Positions 18,257-27,661 of a DNA stretch of 64,000 nt are shown here, piece after piece. This DNA comes from AP-15 sp963747735 (GTDB lineage Bacteria; Pseudomonadota; Alphaproteobacteria; ATCC43930; CGMCC-115725): assembly GCA_963747735.1 (NCBI GenBank), contig CAVVGE010000010.1, forward strand, positions 12,704 through 76,703, read 5' to 3'. How positions within the stretch are numbered: the stretch's first letter is position 1; each line of letters begins with the position of its first letter. A program made the position numbers and the translations under genes. A model generated the notes under the pieces. That model was not told where the DNA came from and made no database searches. It saw only the letters and a list, made by a program, of their open reading frames with translations.

Positions 18257-18724
18257 CTACGGCGTCTGCTTGAAGATCGCGGTGAAGGTCTGGCCCTTGG
18301 GCGTCGTCAACCGCCCGTCGAGATCCACGATCCCCGGGCGAAACGCGAACTGGCTGCCGTCGGAGTTCTGAAACAGCAGCTCGCCGCCGCGGACGACGCC
18401 GGTGCCATGCAGCACGCCGCTCGGCCCCGCGGCATTCGATCCGAGCGGACCATAAACGTAGATGATCGAGGCGGTGGCGTCGGGCCGCACGTCCTCGACG
18501 ATCAGCGCGGCGCAGGTCTGGGCGTTCCATGCCGCGTCGCTCCAAACTCCGACGAAGCGGCGAAAACGCGCCGGAACCTGGGTCTTGTCCGCCAGCTTGT
18601 AGGTGACGCTCTGCTCGCAGAACACACGGCCGCCCGGCCCCTCGCCCAAAGGCGGCGGCGTTTGTGCCGCCGCGGCGGCGGCAAGCAGCAACGTGGCCGA
18701 AAGCACGGCCGGCAGGCGCGCCAC
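18257..18724 (-). CDS. small secreted protein of unknown function
   Basis: 155 residues from the GTG at 18724, which lies 17 bases behind the aldolase stop. A signal peptide (VARLPAVLSATLLLAAAAAA) is followed by a compact domain with two cysteines (VFCEQSVTYKLADK and NAQTCAALIVEDVRP), and VGVWSDAAWNAQTC, FRPGIVDLDGRLTTPKGQTF. The layout, with a 'GVW...W' motif and alternating strands, suggests a lipocalin-like or other beta-barrel periplasmic protein, but I do not recognise a named family. It is probably co-transcribed with the upstream aldolase. Confidence 0.65.
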   Translation of the reverse strand: MARLPAVLSATLLLAAAAAAQTPPPLGEGPGGRVFCEQSVTYKLADKTQVPARFRRFVGVWSDAAWNAQTCAALIVEDVRPDATASIIYVYGPLGSNAAGPSGVLHGTGVVRGGELLFQNSDGSQFAFRPGIVDLDGRLTTPKGQTFTAIFKQTP

Positions 18725-18741
18725 CGCGCGGGCCGACGGCG

Positions 18742-19536
18742 CTAGAGCGGCACTTCGCGCAGCCGCCTCACATCGGCGCGGCCGGCGCTGAGGATATAGC
18801 CGACATCGGAGCCGCCGGTCAGGTAGCGCACGCCGATGCCGAAGAGCCAGCTCTGAAATTCGAAATCCTCGCGCACGCCGCCGACCCCCATCGCCTTGCC
18901 ATGCGTCTTTGCCGCTTTTGCGACAGTCTCGAACGCGGCGCGCATGCGCTCGCTTTTGTACTGGCCGGGAATCCCCATTTCGGTCGACAGATCGCTGGCG
19001 CCGATATGCAGCACGTCGATCCCCTCGACCGCGGCGATGGCGTCGGCATTGGCCACCGCCTCCGGCGTCTCGATCATTGCCATCAGCAGGGTCTCGTCGT
19101 TCAGGATTCGGCACACCTCCGCCTGCGGTTTTGCCGCATAGCCGAGCGCCGGGCCGCTGCCGAACGCCGAGCGGTGGCCGAGCGGGGCGTAGAGGCAAGC
19201 GGCGACGACGGCGCGTGCCTCGGCCGCATTATTGACATGCGGCACCATGACCCCTTGGGCGCCGCTGTCGAGGATGCGGGTCGCGTCATGCGGGTCGTGC
19301 GAGCTGACGCGGGCGATCGGCGTTATGCCGACGGCGAGCGCGGCAATCGAGACTGCCGCGGCGGTCTCGAGCGAGGTCGGGTTGTGCTCGAGATCGATAT
19401 AGACCGCATCGAAGCCGCAGGACGCAGCGATCAACGCGATGTTCGGGGTGCGCATCTGGTTCACCCCCATGCACAGCACGAGCTCGCCGGCGGCAAGCTT
19501 TTTCTTGGCGATGTTTTCTCCGATCGCGTTGGGCAT
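18742..19536 (-). CDS. HpcH/HpaI aldolase/citrate lyase family protein
   Basis: 264 residues, a class II pyruvate aldolase of the HpcH/HpaI type. Recognisable features are the DAVYIDLEHNPTSLETAA region with the metal-shell Glu, the ARVSSHDPHDATRILDSGAQ Arg, GVMVPHVNNAAEA, and MAMIETPEAVANADAIAAVE with the metal-binding Glu followed by HIGASDLSTEMG with the Asp. These enzymes cleave or form 2-keto-3-deoxy or 4-hydroxy-2-oxo acids to pyruvate plus aldehyde. The true substrate is unknown and no pathway partner is adjacent. Confidence 0.85.
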   Translation of the reverse strand: MPNAIGENIAKKKLAAGELVLCMGVNQMRTPNIALIAASCGFDAVYIDLEHNPTSLETAAAVSIAALAVGITPIARVSSHDPHDATRILDSGAQGVMVPHVNNAAEARAVVAACLYAPLGHRSAFGSGPALGYAAKPQAEVCRILNDETLLMAMIETPEAVANADAIAAVEGIDVLHIGASDLSTEMGIPGQYKSERMRAAFETVAKAAKTHGKAMGVGGVREDFEFQSWLFGIGVRYLTGGSDVGYILSAGRADVRRLREVPL

Positions 19537-19690
19537 GGCTGCAAATCTCCGTCTTCAATTGCCCCTGCCGCGCAGCATCGCCTTAGCGCGCGCCGGGGAC
19601 AAGCCGATCTCGCCGCTGCCCTCCGCCTGGACAGCTTTTAGGACGGCCCGCTATCCTCGACCGAGCAGCGTCGCCGAAAGAGGTGAGGCC

Positions 19691-20938
19691 GTGACCGATA
19701 CGCCAGGCCATCCACGTCCTCGACCCCGGTCCGCCGGCCGCAGGGCGCAGCATCGTTTGTGGCCCACTTATCTCGGCATTACCGGGCTCCTGCTGTTCAT
19801 CCTGGTCGCGCTGGCGGGCGGCATCGTGTGGTACAACACCAAGAAATCCAACGAGCTGGCGATCGCGGCGGCGCATCGCCTGATGCAGGAGGTCGAGGAT
19901 AAGATCATCGACCGCATCAAGCTCCTCTACGACCCGATGTACGCGATCGTCGGCATCGCCTCGCTGGCGCCGATGTTGACGTCGCCTGAAACGAGCAGCA
20001 ATCCGCGGGCGTTGGAGCTCGTGCTCCGGGCGTTGCGGATTTATCCGCAAATTCAGTCGCTTTATGTCGGTTTCGAGAGCGGCGAGTTCTATATGGTGAC
20101 CCATATAATCGGGGAAAAAAGCGAGGATTTGCGGGCGGTATTGCGCGCGCCGCACGATGCGGTCTTTGCCGTCGAAACGATCGGCCTCGGCGCCAAAAAC
20201 GAGCGCAGCACGCGCTGGACCTTTCTCTCCCAGGACGGCGCCGTCGTCGGTCACCGTGAACCGGAGGCGACGGATTTCGACCCGCGCACCCGTCCCTGGT
20301 ACGGCGCTGCAAAGCGCAGCGACATCGTCGAAGAGAGCGATCTGTACGTCTTCGCCACGAGCGGCGAGCCGGGATTTACGCTGAGCCGCAGCTTCAAAGG
20401 CCCCCCGGCCGGGGTGATGGGGGCCGACCTCGCGGCGATCGATCTCGCCTATTTTCTGCGCAGCCAGCGGATTACACCGGGGAGCGCCGCTTTCATTTTC
20501 ACCAAAACCGGCGAGGTCGTCGCTGTGCCCAATCCGGCACCGTTGAGAAAGACCACAGGAGCCAAGGACGGCAAAGTAAAATTGCCAAAAGTTGCCGATT
20601 TGAACGATCCGGTGATCAAAGGCTTTATTGCCGCGTATCAGGACCAGAACGGCGAGGGCACGACCGGCACTCGTATCTACGAGGTCGGCGGCCGCACCTA
20701 TATCGGGCGGGTCGTCGCGATCCCGCCGCGCTATGGCCGCAACCAGCTGCTGGCGATGATGGTGCCGGTGGACGAGATCGAGCGGCCGATCACCGACGCC
20801 CGCAACGAAACGCTGCTCTACTCGCTCGCGTTTCTGGTCTTTTCGGTGCCGCTTTACCTGACCCTCGTCGTCGCCTGGATCGACCGGCGCCTGGGTCGCC
20901 ACCACGGGCCCAGGCTGCCGTTCCGCGACGAAGAGTGA
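19691..20938 (+). CDS. membrane-anchored Cache-domain sensor without an output domain
   Basis: 415 residues from the GTG at 19691 (AAGAGGTGAG upstream). Topology: an N-terminal transmembrane helix (YLGITGLLLFILVALAGGIV), a large periplasmic double-Cache domain (FDPRTRPWYGAA is the characteristic dCache motif), and a second helix near the end (LLYSLAFLVFSVPLYLTLVV). Only about 20 basic residues follow. Cache domains bind small extracellular ligands and normally feed a kinase, cyclase or chemotaxis domain. None is fused here, so it must act with a partner or be a truncated receptor. The longer open frame upstream overlaps the aldolase and is not used. Confidence 0.75.
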   Translation: MTDTPGHPRPRPRSAGRRAQHRLWPTYLGITGLLLFILVALAGGIVWYNTKKSNELAIAAAHRLMQEVEDKIIDRIKLLYDPMYAIVGIASLAPMLTSPETSSNPRALELVLRALRIYPQIQSLYVGFESGEFYMVTHIIGEKSEDLRAVLRAPHDAVFAVETIGLGAKNERSTRWTFLSQDGAVVGHREPEATDFDPRTRPWYGAAKRSDIVEESDLYVFATSGEPGFTLSRSFKGPPAGVMGADLAAIDLAYFLRSQRITPGSAAFIFTKTGEVVAVPNPAPLRKTTGAKDGKVKLPKVADLNDPVIKGFIAAYQDQNGEGTTGTRIYEVGGRTYIGRVVAIPPRYGRNQLLAMMVPVDEIERPITDARNETLLYSLAFLVFSVPLYLTLVVAWIDRRLGRHHGPRLPFRDEE

Positions 20939-20942
20939 GGCG

Positions 20943-21692
20943 TCAGGCGATCCGTTCGTGCTCGATCACCGCGGTGTCGACCGTCACCAGCTCGTCGTGA
21001 TAGAGCCAGCGGGTGAAAAACCCGGCGATCAGCGCGCCGATGATCGGCGCCAGCCAGAACAGCCAAAGCTGGCCGAAATAGCCGCCGTTCCCTGCAAACA
21101 TAGCAAAGAGCGCCGGGCCGGTGCTGCGGGCCGGGTTGACCGAGGTGTTGGTGACCGGGATCATGACCAGATGGATCAGGGTCAGGCACAGCCCGATCGG
21201 GATGCCGGCAAAACCGACCGCGGCACCCCGCGAGGTCGAGCCGATGATGACGAAGACAAAAAAGAATGTCGCGACGACCTCGCCGACAAAACAGGCGCCC
21301 AAGCCGTACTTGCCGGGGCTGAGGTCGCCATAGCCGTTGGACGCGAAGCCGCCGGCGATCCAGCCGGGCTTGCCCGACGCAATGTAATAGAGCACGCCGG
21401 CGGCGATGATCGCGCCGATCACCTGGGCGACGATGTAAGGCAGAACGTTCGCGCCCTTGAACCGTCCGCCGGCCCACAGGCCGACCGTCACCGCCGAGTT
21501 GAAATGGCCGCCCGAGATGTGTCCGACCGCATAAGCCATCGTCAGCACGGTCAGGCCGAAGGCGAAGGCGACGCCGAGAAAGCCGACGCCGAGCGATGGG
21601 AACCCGGCGGCGAGCACGGCGGTCCCGCAGCCGCCAAAGACCAGCCAAAACGTGCCGAACAATTCGGCGACGGCACGGCGTGTCATATCCAT
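20943..21692 (-). CDS. aqpZ: aquaporin (AqpZ/MIP family)
   Basis: 249 residues with six membrane helices and two half-helix loops. The second selectivity motif is canonical (NTSVNPARSTGPALFA). In the first, GGHFNSAVTVG, the usual Asn-Pro-Ala is Asn-Ser-Ala. The aromatic/arginine filter Arg is present after NPA, as in water-selective channels. ATG at 21692 has GGAGGAA upstream. It is convergent with the Cache gene and separated by 170 bases from lpxL. Confidence 0.88.
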   Translation of the reverse strand: MDMTRRAVAELFGTFWLVFGGCGTAVLAAGFPSLGVGFLGVAFAFGLTVLTMAYAVGHISGGHFNSAVTVGLWAGGRFKGANVLPYIVAQVIGAIIAAGVLYYIASGKPGWIAGGFASNGYGDLSPGKYGLGACFVGEVVATFFFVFVIIGSTSRGAAVGFAGIPIGLCLTLIHLVMIPVTNTSVNPARSTGPALFAMFAGNGGYFGQLWLFWLAPIIGALIAGFFTRWLYHDELVTVDTAVIEHERIA

Positions 21693-21862
21693 GCTGTTCC
21701 TCCCGCTCGAGCTGAACCTCGCCAGCAAGCTTCGGCGCAAAATGCTGCACAGGGTCAGCTTGCACGCAACCGATGATTTCGACAACCCAGCCATCGGCAG
21801 TCGATGCATCGCCTTATCAACTGTTTGAATCAGATATTTGACGGCGTTCGCCCGGGTTCGCC

Positions 21863-22747
21863 TCAATCCGGCCAGCGCCGGTGCAGCCATAGCCACAGCT
21901 CGGGCCGGTCGCGAATCCAGGATTCGAGCGTGGCGTTGACGCAAGCGGTCAAGGCGGCGACATCGGCGCTTTGATTGCCGGTTCGCGCCAGCGCCAAGGG
22001 CGCGAAGACGGTCAGCCGAAAGCGCGCGCCGCCGAGCCGCTCGACCCGAACGGGCAGCACGTCGCAGCCAAAGCGCAGGGCCAGGAGCGCCAGCGCCGAA
22101 GTGGTCATCGCCGGGCGGCCAAAAAACGGCACGGGGATGCCTTCGTTGAGCTTTTGGTCGGCGAGCATCGTCAAATGCCCACCGCGATAAAGGGTCGCAA
22201 AGGCGCGGCGGGCCGCGGCGGCGCTCTTCGGCACATATTCGCTCCGGTCGCCGCGAAACCGGGCGATCAGCCGATCGACCCGTGGATTGTTCGCGGCGCG
22301 ATAGATTTGCGTCACGGCGATGCCGTATTGCACCGCGGCGAGCGCGGCGACCTCCCAATTGGCGATATGCCCGGCAAAAAAAATCATCGAGCGGCCGGCG
22401 GCAACGGACCGGTCGATGTGCTCGAGACCATGTATCTCGACGCGCCCGCCCGGTGCGAAGACGCGGATTTCGCGCAGATGCGGGTATTCGGCGGCGACTC
22501 GGCCGAGATTGTCCCACATGCCTTTGACGATCGCTTCGATCTCGGCATCGGCCAGCTCTGGATAAGCACGGCGTAAATTGATCCGCGCGCGTTTGGTGAT
22601 GCCGAGGCGTGGGCCGATATGTCGGCCCACGGCGCCGCCGAGTGCCGAGGCCCAGTCGATCGGCAACAGGCCGAGCGCTGCGGCGACCAGCGCCGCAACC
22701 CACCCTTCCATCCGGTGGGCAGCCCGCTCGCGGTCAGCGGCGTGCAT
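21863..22747 (-). CDS. lpxL: lipid A biosynthesis acyltransferase (LpxL/HtrB family)
   Basis: 294 residues from the ATG at 22747, overlapping the end of lpxK by 14 bases; a second ATG at 22711 is possible. There is an N-terminal membrane helix (WVAALVAAALGLLPIDWASA), then the catalytic H-x4-D/E motif as GHIANWE, and further acyltransferase motifs YRAANNP and LADQKLNEGIPVPFFGR. It adds a secondary acyl chain to Kdo-lipid A at the inner membrane. Last gene of the five-gene lipid A cluster. Confidence 0.88.
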   Translation of the reverse strand: MHAADRERAAHRMEGWVAALVAAALGLLPIDWASALGGAVGRHIGPRLGITKRARINLRRAYPELADAEIEAIVKGMWDNLGRVAAEYPHLREIRVFAPGGRVEIHGLEHIDRSVAAGRSMIFFAGHIANWEVAALAAVQYGIAVTQIYRAANNPRVDRLIARFRGDRSEYVPKSAAAARRAFATLYRGGHLTMLADQKLNEGIPVPFFGRPAMTTSALALLALRFGCDVLPVRVERLGGARFRLTVFAPLALARTGNQSADVAALTACVNATLESWIRDRPELWLWLHRRWPD

Positions 22748-23726
22748 CGCCGGCCTCGACGACCCCGGCAAGACAATTGGCCAGCGCCTGCGGATCGGGC
22801 CAGCGGACCGCGACCTCGACCACCTCGGTCCCGGCGCGCGCCGCGGGCGGCAACCGGACAAAGTCCTTTGCGGTGGTAACGAGGCGCGCATTTCGGCTTG
22901 CCGCCGCCCGGCGCAAGGTGGCGATGTCGGAAGGGCGAAACCGATAATGGTCGGGGAAGCTCCGCTCGGCGACGAGATCGGCGCCGAGCCCCCGCAATGT
23001 GGCGAACAGCTTTTCCGGCCGCCCAATCCCGGCGAACGCGTAGACACGCTCTCCGGCGAGGTGCTGACCCGCGACCGGAGCCAATAATGCCGGCACGACC
23101 GGACGGTCGAAAATGCCCGGCATCGGCGCAACCGGCTCGCCTTCGGTGGCGAGCAATATAACGGCGTCGGCGCGTGCCAGGCCGCGCCCGAGGCTTTCCC
23201 GCAACGGGCCCGCCGGCATCACCCGGCCGTTGCCGAAGCCATGCGCGGCATCGACCACGATCAGCGCCAGGCTTTTGGCAACCGACGGGTTTTGAAAGCC
23301 GTCGTCAAGCAGGATGACGCCGGCGCCGGCCGCCGCCGCCATGCGAACGCCCTCGGCGCGATCACGCGCCACCCAGCAAGAGGCGGCACGCGTCAGCAGC
23401 AACGCTTCATCGCCGACCAGATCGGCGTCGTGACAGACCGGATCGACCCGAACCGGTCCCGTATGGCGGCCGCCGTAGCCGCGCGTGACCACATGCGCTT
23501 CGACGCCCTGCCCGGCAAAGTAATCGCACAGCGCCAGAACCACCGGCGTCTTGCCGGCGCCGCCGGTGACGAGGTTGCCGACGCATACCACAGGGACAGG
23601 CGCGCGGTACGAATGGGCGATCGCCCGGCGCAGCCGGCCCGCCATGTCCCAGGCGGCGCCAACCGGTGCCAGCAGCCCCGCGGCGAGGCCCGGCGGCCTT
23701 TCCCAAAAGAGCGGTGCCGCGCGCAT
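22734..23726 (-). CDS. lpxK: tetraacyldisaccharide 4'-kinase
   Basis: 330 residues. The Walker A motif is NLVTGGAGKTP at about 51-61; further signatures are VTRGYGG, DEALLL, VILLDDGFQN and a C-terminal FPDHYRF with TTAKDFVRLP. It phosphorylates the 4' position of the lipid A disaccharide. Its ATG overlaps the waaA stop by one base (TGATG), so the genes are translationally coupled. Confidence 0.93.
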   Translation of the reverse strand: MRAAPLFWERPPGLAAGLLAPVGAAWDMAGRLRRAIAHSYRAPVPVVCVGNLVTGGAGKTPVVLALCDYFAGQGVEAHVVTRGYGGRHTGPVRVDPVCHDADLVGDEALLLTRAASCWVARDRAEGVRMAAAAGAGVILLDDGFQNPSVAKSLALIVVDAAHGFGNGRVMPAGPLRESLGRGLARADAVILLATEGEPVAPMPGIFDRPVVPALLAPVAGQHLAGERVYAFAGIGRPEKLFATLRGLGADLVAERSFPDHYRFRPSDIATLRRAAASRNARLVTTAKDFVRLPPAARAGTEVVEVAVRWPDPQALANCLAGVVEAGDARR

Positions 23727-25018
23727 CAGCGCTGCCGTCCGCCATCCGCCGGGGCCAGCCGGTCGAGCCGGCGGCCAAGCCGTTCGAGGACGATATCGAG
23801 GACCTCGGATCCGGCGGCGGCGACGCGTGCCCCGGCGGCGGCGCGCCCGGCGCGCAGCTGCGGGTCGGCGAGCAGCCTCGCGACCGCCTGCGCCAATTCA
23901 TCGGTATCGGCGACGCTCTCGGCGGCATCGGCCGCGGCTAACGCCGTTGCCATCGCTGCGCAATTGGCGGTGTGCGGCCCGTGTAGAACGGCGCAGCCCA
24001 AGCGGGCGGCTTCGAACGGGTTGTGGCCGCCTTTGGCAACCAGCGACCCGCCGATGAACGCAACCCCGGCGAGACGGTAAAAGAGCCCCAATTCGCCCAT
24101 TGTGTCGGCGAGATAGATGTCGGTGCGACCGGTGATCGCCTCGCCGCGGCTGCGTCGGGTGACGCAGAGCCCGCGCTCTTTCAGCATCGCCTCGATCGCA
24201 TCGCCGCGCGCCGGATGACGCGGCGCGAGGAGCGTCAACAGTGCGCCGTGACGCGCCGAGGCCGCGCGGTGAACCGAGGCGGCGATCTCCTCCTCGCCCG
24301 TATGGGTGCTGGCGGCGAGCCAGACGGGTCGCGCCCCCGCCTGCCGGCGCAGCCGCTCGAGCTCGGCCTCGTCGACAGGCAGCGCCGCCCCCGCCGCTTT
24401 GAGGTCGCCGATCGCGACCGCGTTGCGCGCTCCGAGACGGCGCAGTCTTCGCGTCTGCTCGTCGTCTTGAGCCAGACATTCGGCAAAGGCGCCGAGCATT
24501 GGCTGGATCAGCCCGGGCAGCCAGCGCCAGCGCGCATAGGAGCGGGCCGACAGCCGGCCATTGACCAGGATCATCGGGACGCCGCGCCGATGTGTCGCCA
24601 TGACCAGGTTGGGCCACAGCTCGGACTCGACCCAAAGCGCGAGATCGGGCCGCCAATGATCGAGAAAGCGCGCGGTCCAGCCCGGCAGATCGACCGGCAC
24701 GAATTGATGACGCGCGCGCGCCGGCAGCCGCCCTTCCAGCAGCTGCGCCGAGGCCACCGTTCCGGTGGTGACCAGGATTTCGAGCGCCGGGCGAGTGGCG
24801 AGCAAACGCTCGATCAGGCCGAGCACCGCCGTCGCCTCGCCGACGCTGGCGGCATGAATCCACAACAACGGACCGGGCGGGCGTGGCTCGCCGGCGATCC
24901 CGCGGCGTTCGGCAAGGCGTCCCCGATCCTCCTTGCCGCGTCGGCAGCGGCGATTGAGGAGCAGCAACGCCAGCGGCGGCAGCGGCCGGGTCAACGCGCG
25001 GTACAACAACGGCAGCAT
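23726..25018 (-). CDS. waaA: 3-deoxy-D-manno-octulosonic acid transferase (KdtA)
   Basis: 430 residues. It begins with a membrane-anchoring hydrophobic helix and continues LLWIHAASVGEATAVLGLIE, the N-terminal Kdo-transferase signature with the catalytic Glu. DLALWVESELWPN, VNGRLSARSYARW, TDIYLADTMGELGLFYRLAG and GGHNPFEAARLGCAVLHGPH follow, all family hallmarks. It transfers Kdo from CMP-Kdo to lipid IVA. The ATG at 25018 overlaps the stop of the DUF374 gene (ATGA); the longer upstream frame is a shadow of that gene. Confidence 0.93.
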   Translation of the reverse strand: MLPLLYRALTRPLPPLALLLLNRRCRRGKEDRGRLAERRGIAGEPRPPGPLLWIHAASVGEATAVLGLIERLLATRPALEILVTTGTVASAQLLEGRLPARARHQFVPVDLPGWTARFLDHWRPDLALWVESELWPNLVMATHRRGVPMILVNGRLSARSYARWRWLPGLIQPMLGAFAECLAQDDEQTRRLRRLGARNAVAIGDLKAAGAALPVDEAELERLRRQAGARPVWLAASTHTGEEEIAASVHRAASARHGALLTLLAPRHPARGDAIEAMLKERGLCVTRRSRGEAITGRTDIYLADTMGELGLFYRLAGVAFIGGSLVAKGGHNPFEAARLGCAVLHGPHTANCAAMATALAAADAAESVADTDELAQAVARLLADPQLRAGRAAAGARVAAAGSEVLDIVLERLGRRLDRLAPADGGRQR

Positions 25019-25770
25019 CAGCGCACCAATTCGTCGGCGAGCACCGGCTCGGGCGACGCCGCGGCCGCGGCCACGGCATGCCCGACCCGGCGATCGGCCT
25101 CGGCGGATATGTCGGTCAGGCGGGCTTCGACCAGAAGGCGGGCCTGCTCCACCCCGGCCTCGTCGAGATCGGCGGCGATGTCGATCGGCTCGCCCCACAA
25201 AAAGATGCCGCGTCCGAACGGCAAAGCCAGGTGAAACCGGTCCCAGGTGTCGAGCAGAAGGCGCCGGCTCGTGGCAAAGGTGATCGGCACGATCGGCACC
25301 TGCGCGAGGCGCGCCGCATTGACGATGCCGATGCTGGCGCGCATCGCCGGCCCGCGCGGCCCGTCCGGGGTGATGGCGACGCAATCGCCGTCCTTCAGCC
25401 GCTTCAGCATCGCGCGCAACGCCGCCGAGCCGCCCCGGCGGGTCGAGCCGGCAATCGTGTCGATGCCGAAATACGACACGGTGTCGGCGATGACCCGGCC
25501 GTCGCGATGGGCCGAGATCAGCATGTGCATCGGCGCCATCCGCCGCCAAGCGACCGGGATCATCATCATGCGGCCGTGCCAGAAGGCGCCGATGAAGACG
25601 CGGCCTTGCGCGCGCAGCCGCCGCGGGTGCTCGTCGCCCTCGACCAGCCAACGGTTGGTGCGGTGCACCAGCCGGATATACCAGGAGCCGGCTCGGCACG
25701 CGGCCCGGCGCAGCCAAGAGCGGCGCATCAGCCGCCGCCCCATGTCGCGGTAGCGCTTGCGCCGGGCCAC
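25018..25770 (-). CDS. DUF374 lysophospholipid acyltransferase-family protein
   Basis: 250 residues from the GTG at 25770, three bases after the msbA stop (an ATG at 25743 is the alternative). DUF374 features: FIGAFWHGRMMMIP, LISAHRDGRVIADTVSYFGI and the SSRGGSAALR-like STRRGGSAALRAMLKRLKDG. VAITPDGPRGP is the family signature; the H-G-R stands in for the acyltransferase H-x4-D. It is conserved inside the lpx/waaA cluster in many alphaproteobacteria and is presumed to act in lipid A or membrane lipid acylation; the substrate is not established. Confidence 0.82.
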   Translation of the reverse strand: MARRKRYRDMGRRLMRRSWLRRAACRAGSWYIRLVHRTNRWLVEGDEHPRRLRAQGRVFIGAFWHGRMMMIPVAWRRMAPMHMLISAHRDGRVIADTVSYFGIDTIAGSTRRGGSAALRAMLKRLKDGDCVAITPDGPRGPAMRASIGIVNAARLAQVPIVPITFATSRRLLLDTWDRFHLALPFGRGIFLWGEPIDIAADLDEAGVEQARLLVEARLTDISAEADRRVGHAVAAAAASPEPVLADELVR

Positions 25771-25773
25771 GCG

Positions 25774-27567
25774 TTACGGCGTTGGCGCGGCGGCGAGCTC
25801 GCTGTCGGCGAACTGCATCGCATGAAGCCGCGCGTAGAGGCCGCTCTGAGCCAAGAGCTGCGCGTGCCGGCCGCTCTCGACGATTTGGCCGCGATCGACG
25901 ACGCAGATCAAATCGGCGCCTTGGACCGTCGACAGCCGATGGGCGATGACGAGCGTGGTGCGCCCGCGCATCAAGCTGCGCAGCGCCGCCTGCACATGGC
26001 GCTCGGATTCGGTGTCGAGCGCCGAGGTGGCTTCGTCGAGCAATAGGATCGGGGCATCCTTCAGCATTGCGCGGGCGATCGCGATCCGCTGGCGCTGGCC
26101 GCCGGAGAGGCGCACGCCATGCTCGCCAACCTGGGTGTCGTAGCCATCGGGCAAGGCGCGGATAAACGCGTCGGCGCCGGCCGCCTGCGCCGCCGCCTCG
26201 ATGGCCGGCGCGGGCGCGCCAAACCGACCATAGGCGATGTTGGCGCGCACCGTATCGTCGAACAACGTGACCTCTTGCGTGACGAGCGCGATCGCGGCAC
26301 GCAGCGAGGCCAAGCTGACCGCGCGGATGTCCTGGCCGTCGATCGCAATGCCGCCTTCCTCGACCTCGAAAAACCGCGGGATCAGGTTGAGGATCGTCGA
26401 TTTTCCGGCGCCCGATGCGCCAACCAGCGCCACCCTGTGCCCGGCCGGGACGGTCAGGGTGATGCCGTCGAGCGCTACCGCGCCGGGCGCGTAGCCAAAG
26501 CGCACCTGGTCGAAACGGATTTCCCCACCGGCAACCGAAAGGGGGCGGGCGCCGGGCAAATCACGGATCGTCGGCTCGACATCGAGCACCTGGAAGATGC
26601 GTTGGGCGGCAGCCAAGCCCTCCTGCAGGGACGCGTTCAGATTGGCGAGGCTCTTCAACGGCTGATAGGCGAGCAGCAGCGCGGTGATGAACGAAAAGAA
26701 CGCGCCGGGCGTGCGCGCCCCGGAAATGACCTGGTGGCCGCCATAGAGGATGACGACCGCGATCGCGGCACCACCCAGGGTTTCCATCATCGGCGATGCG
26801 CGCGAGCGGGTCCGGGCGGCGCGCTCGACCAGCCCAAACAGCCGTTCGAAAAGGCCGGCGGCGCGGCCCTCTTCATAGGCCTCCATGCCGTAGGCTTTGA
26901 CCAGCCGCGCGCCTTGAAAGGTCTGGCTCAGCAATGTCGTCAGCTGGCCGATCTCGGCCTGGGTGTTGGCTGAAACCCGCCGCATCCGGCGACCGATCGC
27001 GACGATCGGGCGAATCGCGAGCGGAAAGACAAAGAACGAGACGAGGGCGAGCAGCCAATCCTGGTAGAACATCACGCCGAGGAGAAAGACGACCGTCAGC
27101 GCGTCCTTGCCGATGCCGCCCAAGACATTGGCAGCAGCGCTGCGCAACGCCGCCGCATCGCTGGTAAAGCGCGACACCAAGGTGCCGGTCGGACGGGCGT
27201 GAAAATAGGCGAGATCGGCCCGCATCAGCCGGGTGAACAAGGCCTTCTGCACATCGGCGATGACCCGCTGGCCGACCCGTGTCATCAGCACCGCCTGGCC
27301 GTAATCGGCAACACCCTTGGCCAGCGCCAGCGCCAGCGCTGCGCCGGCGATCGCCAGCAGCAAGGATGCGTCGCGCCCGACAAAGATGCGGTCGAGCACC
27401 GGCTGCATCAGCCAGGCACGCAACGCCGTGCTGCCGGCCGCAATCCCCATCAGCGCAAAGGCGAAGAGGATGCGCGCCGCGTGCGGACGCATGAAATCCC
27501 GCACCAGCCGCCATACCAGGCCGGCCGAGCGCGCGCTTTCTTCGAGGATCGGCGGCTTGTCGAGCAT
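25774..27567 (-). CDS. msbA: lipid A export ABC transporter, MsbA-type
   Basis: 597 residues: an N-terminal six-helix ABC exporter domain and a C-terminal nucleotide-binding domain. The latter has Walker A ALVGASGAGKSTILNLIP, Q loop VTQEVTLFDDTVRANIAYG, signature LSGGQRQRIAIARAML, Walker B ILLLDEATSALD and switch His in VIAHRLSTVQ. It flips core-lipid A from the inner to the periplasmic leaflet as a homodimer. Its position at the head of the cluster with waaA, lpxK and lpxL supports MsbA rather than a drug exporter. Confidence 0.9.
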   Translation of the reverse strand: MLDKPPILEESARSAGLVWRLVRDFMRPHAARILFAFALMGIAAGSTALRAWLMQPVLDRIFVGRDASLLLAIAGAALALALAKGVADYGQAVLMTRVGQRVIADVQKALFTRLMRADLAYFHARPTGTLVSRFTSDAAALRSAAANVLGGIGKDALTVVFLLGVMFYQDWLLALVSFFVFPLAIRPIVAIGRRMRRVSANTQAEIGQLTTLLSQTFQGARLVKAYGMEAYEEGRAAGLFERLFGLVERAARTRSRASPMMETLGGAAIAVVILYGGHQVISGARTPGAFFSFITALLLAYQPLKSLANLNASLQEGLAAAQRIFQVLDVEPTIRDLPGARPLSVAGGEIRFDQVRFGYAPGAVALDGITLTVPAGHRVALVGASGAGKSTILNLIPRFFEVEEGGIAIDGQDIRAVSLASLRAAIALVTQEVTLFDDTVRANIAYGRFGAPAPAIEAAAQAAGADAFIRALPDGYDTQVGEHGVRLSGGQRQRIAIARAMLKDAPILLLDEATSALDTESERHVQAALRSLMRGRTTLVIAHRLSTVQGADLICVVDRGQIVESGRHAQLLAQSGLYARLHAMQFADSELAAAPTP

Positions 27568-27661
27568 GAGTCCCCGCCGCCACTGTTAAAGGCGGGGGCC
27601 CGCCTTGGCAAGATCGGCGGCGGTCAGCCTGGAGTCCCCGGGATGGCGCCGCCGCTTGCAA

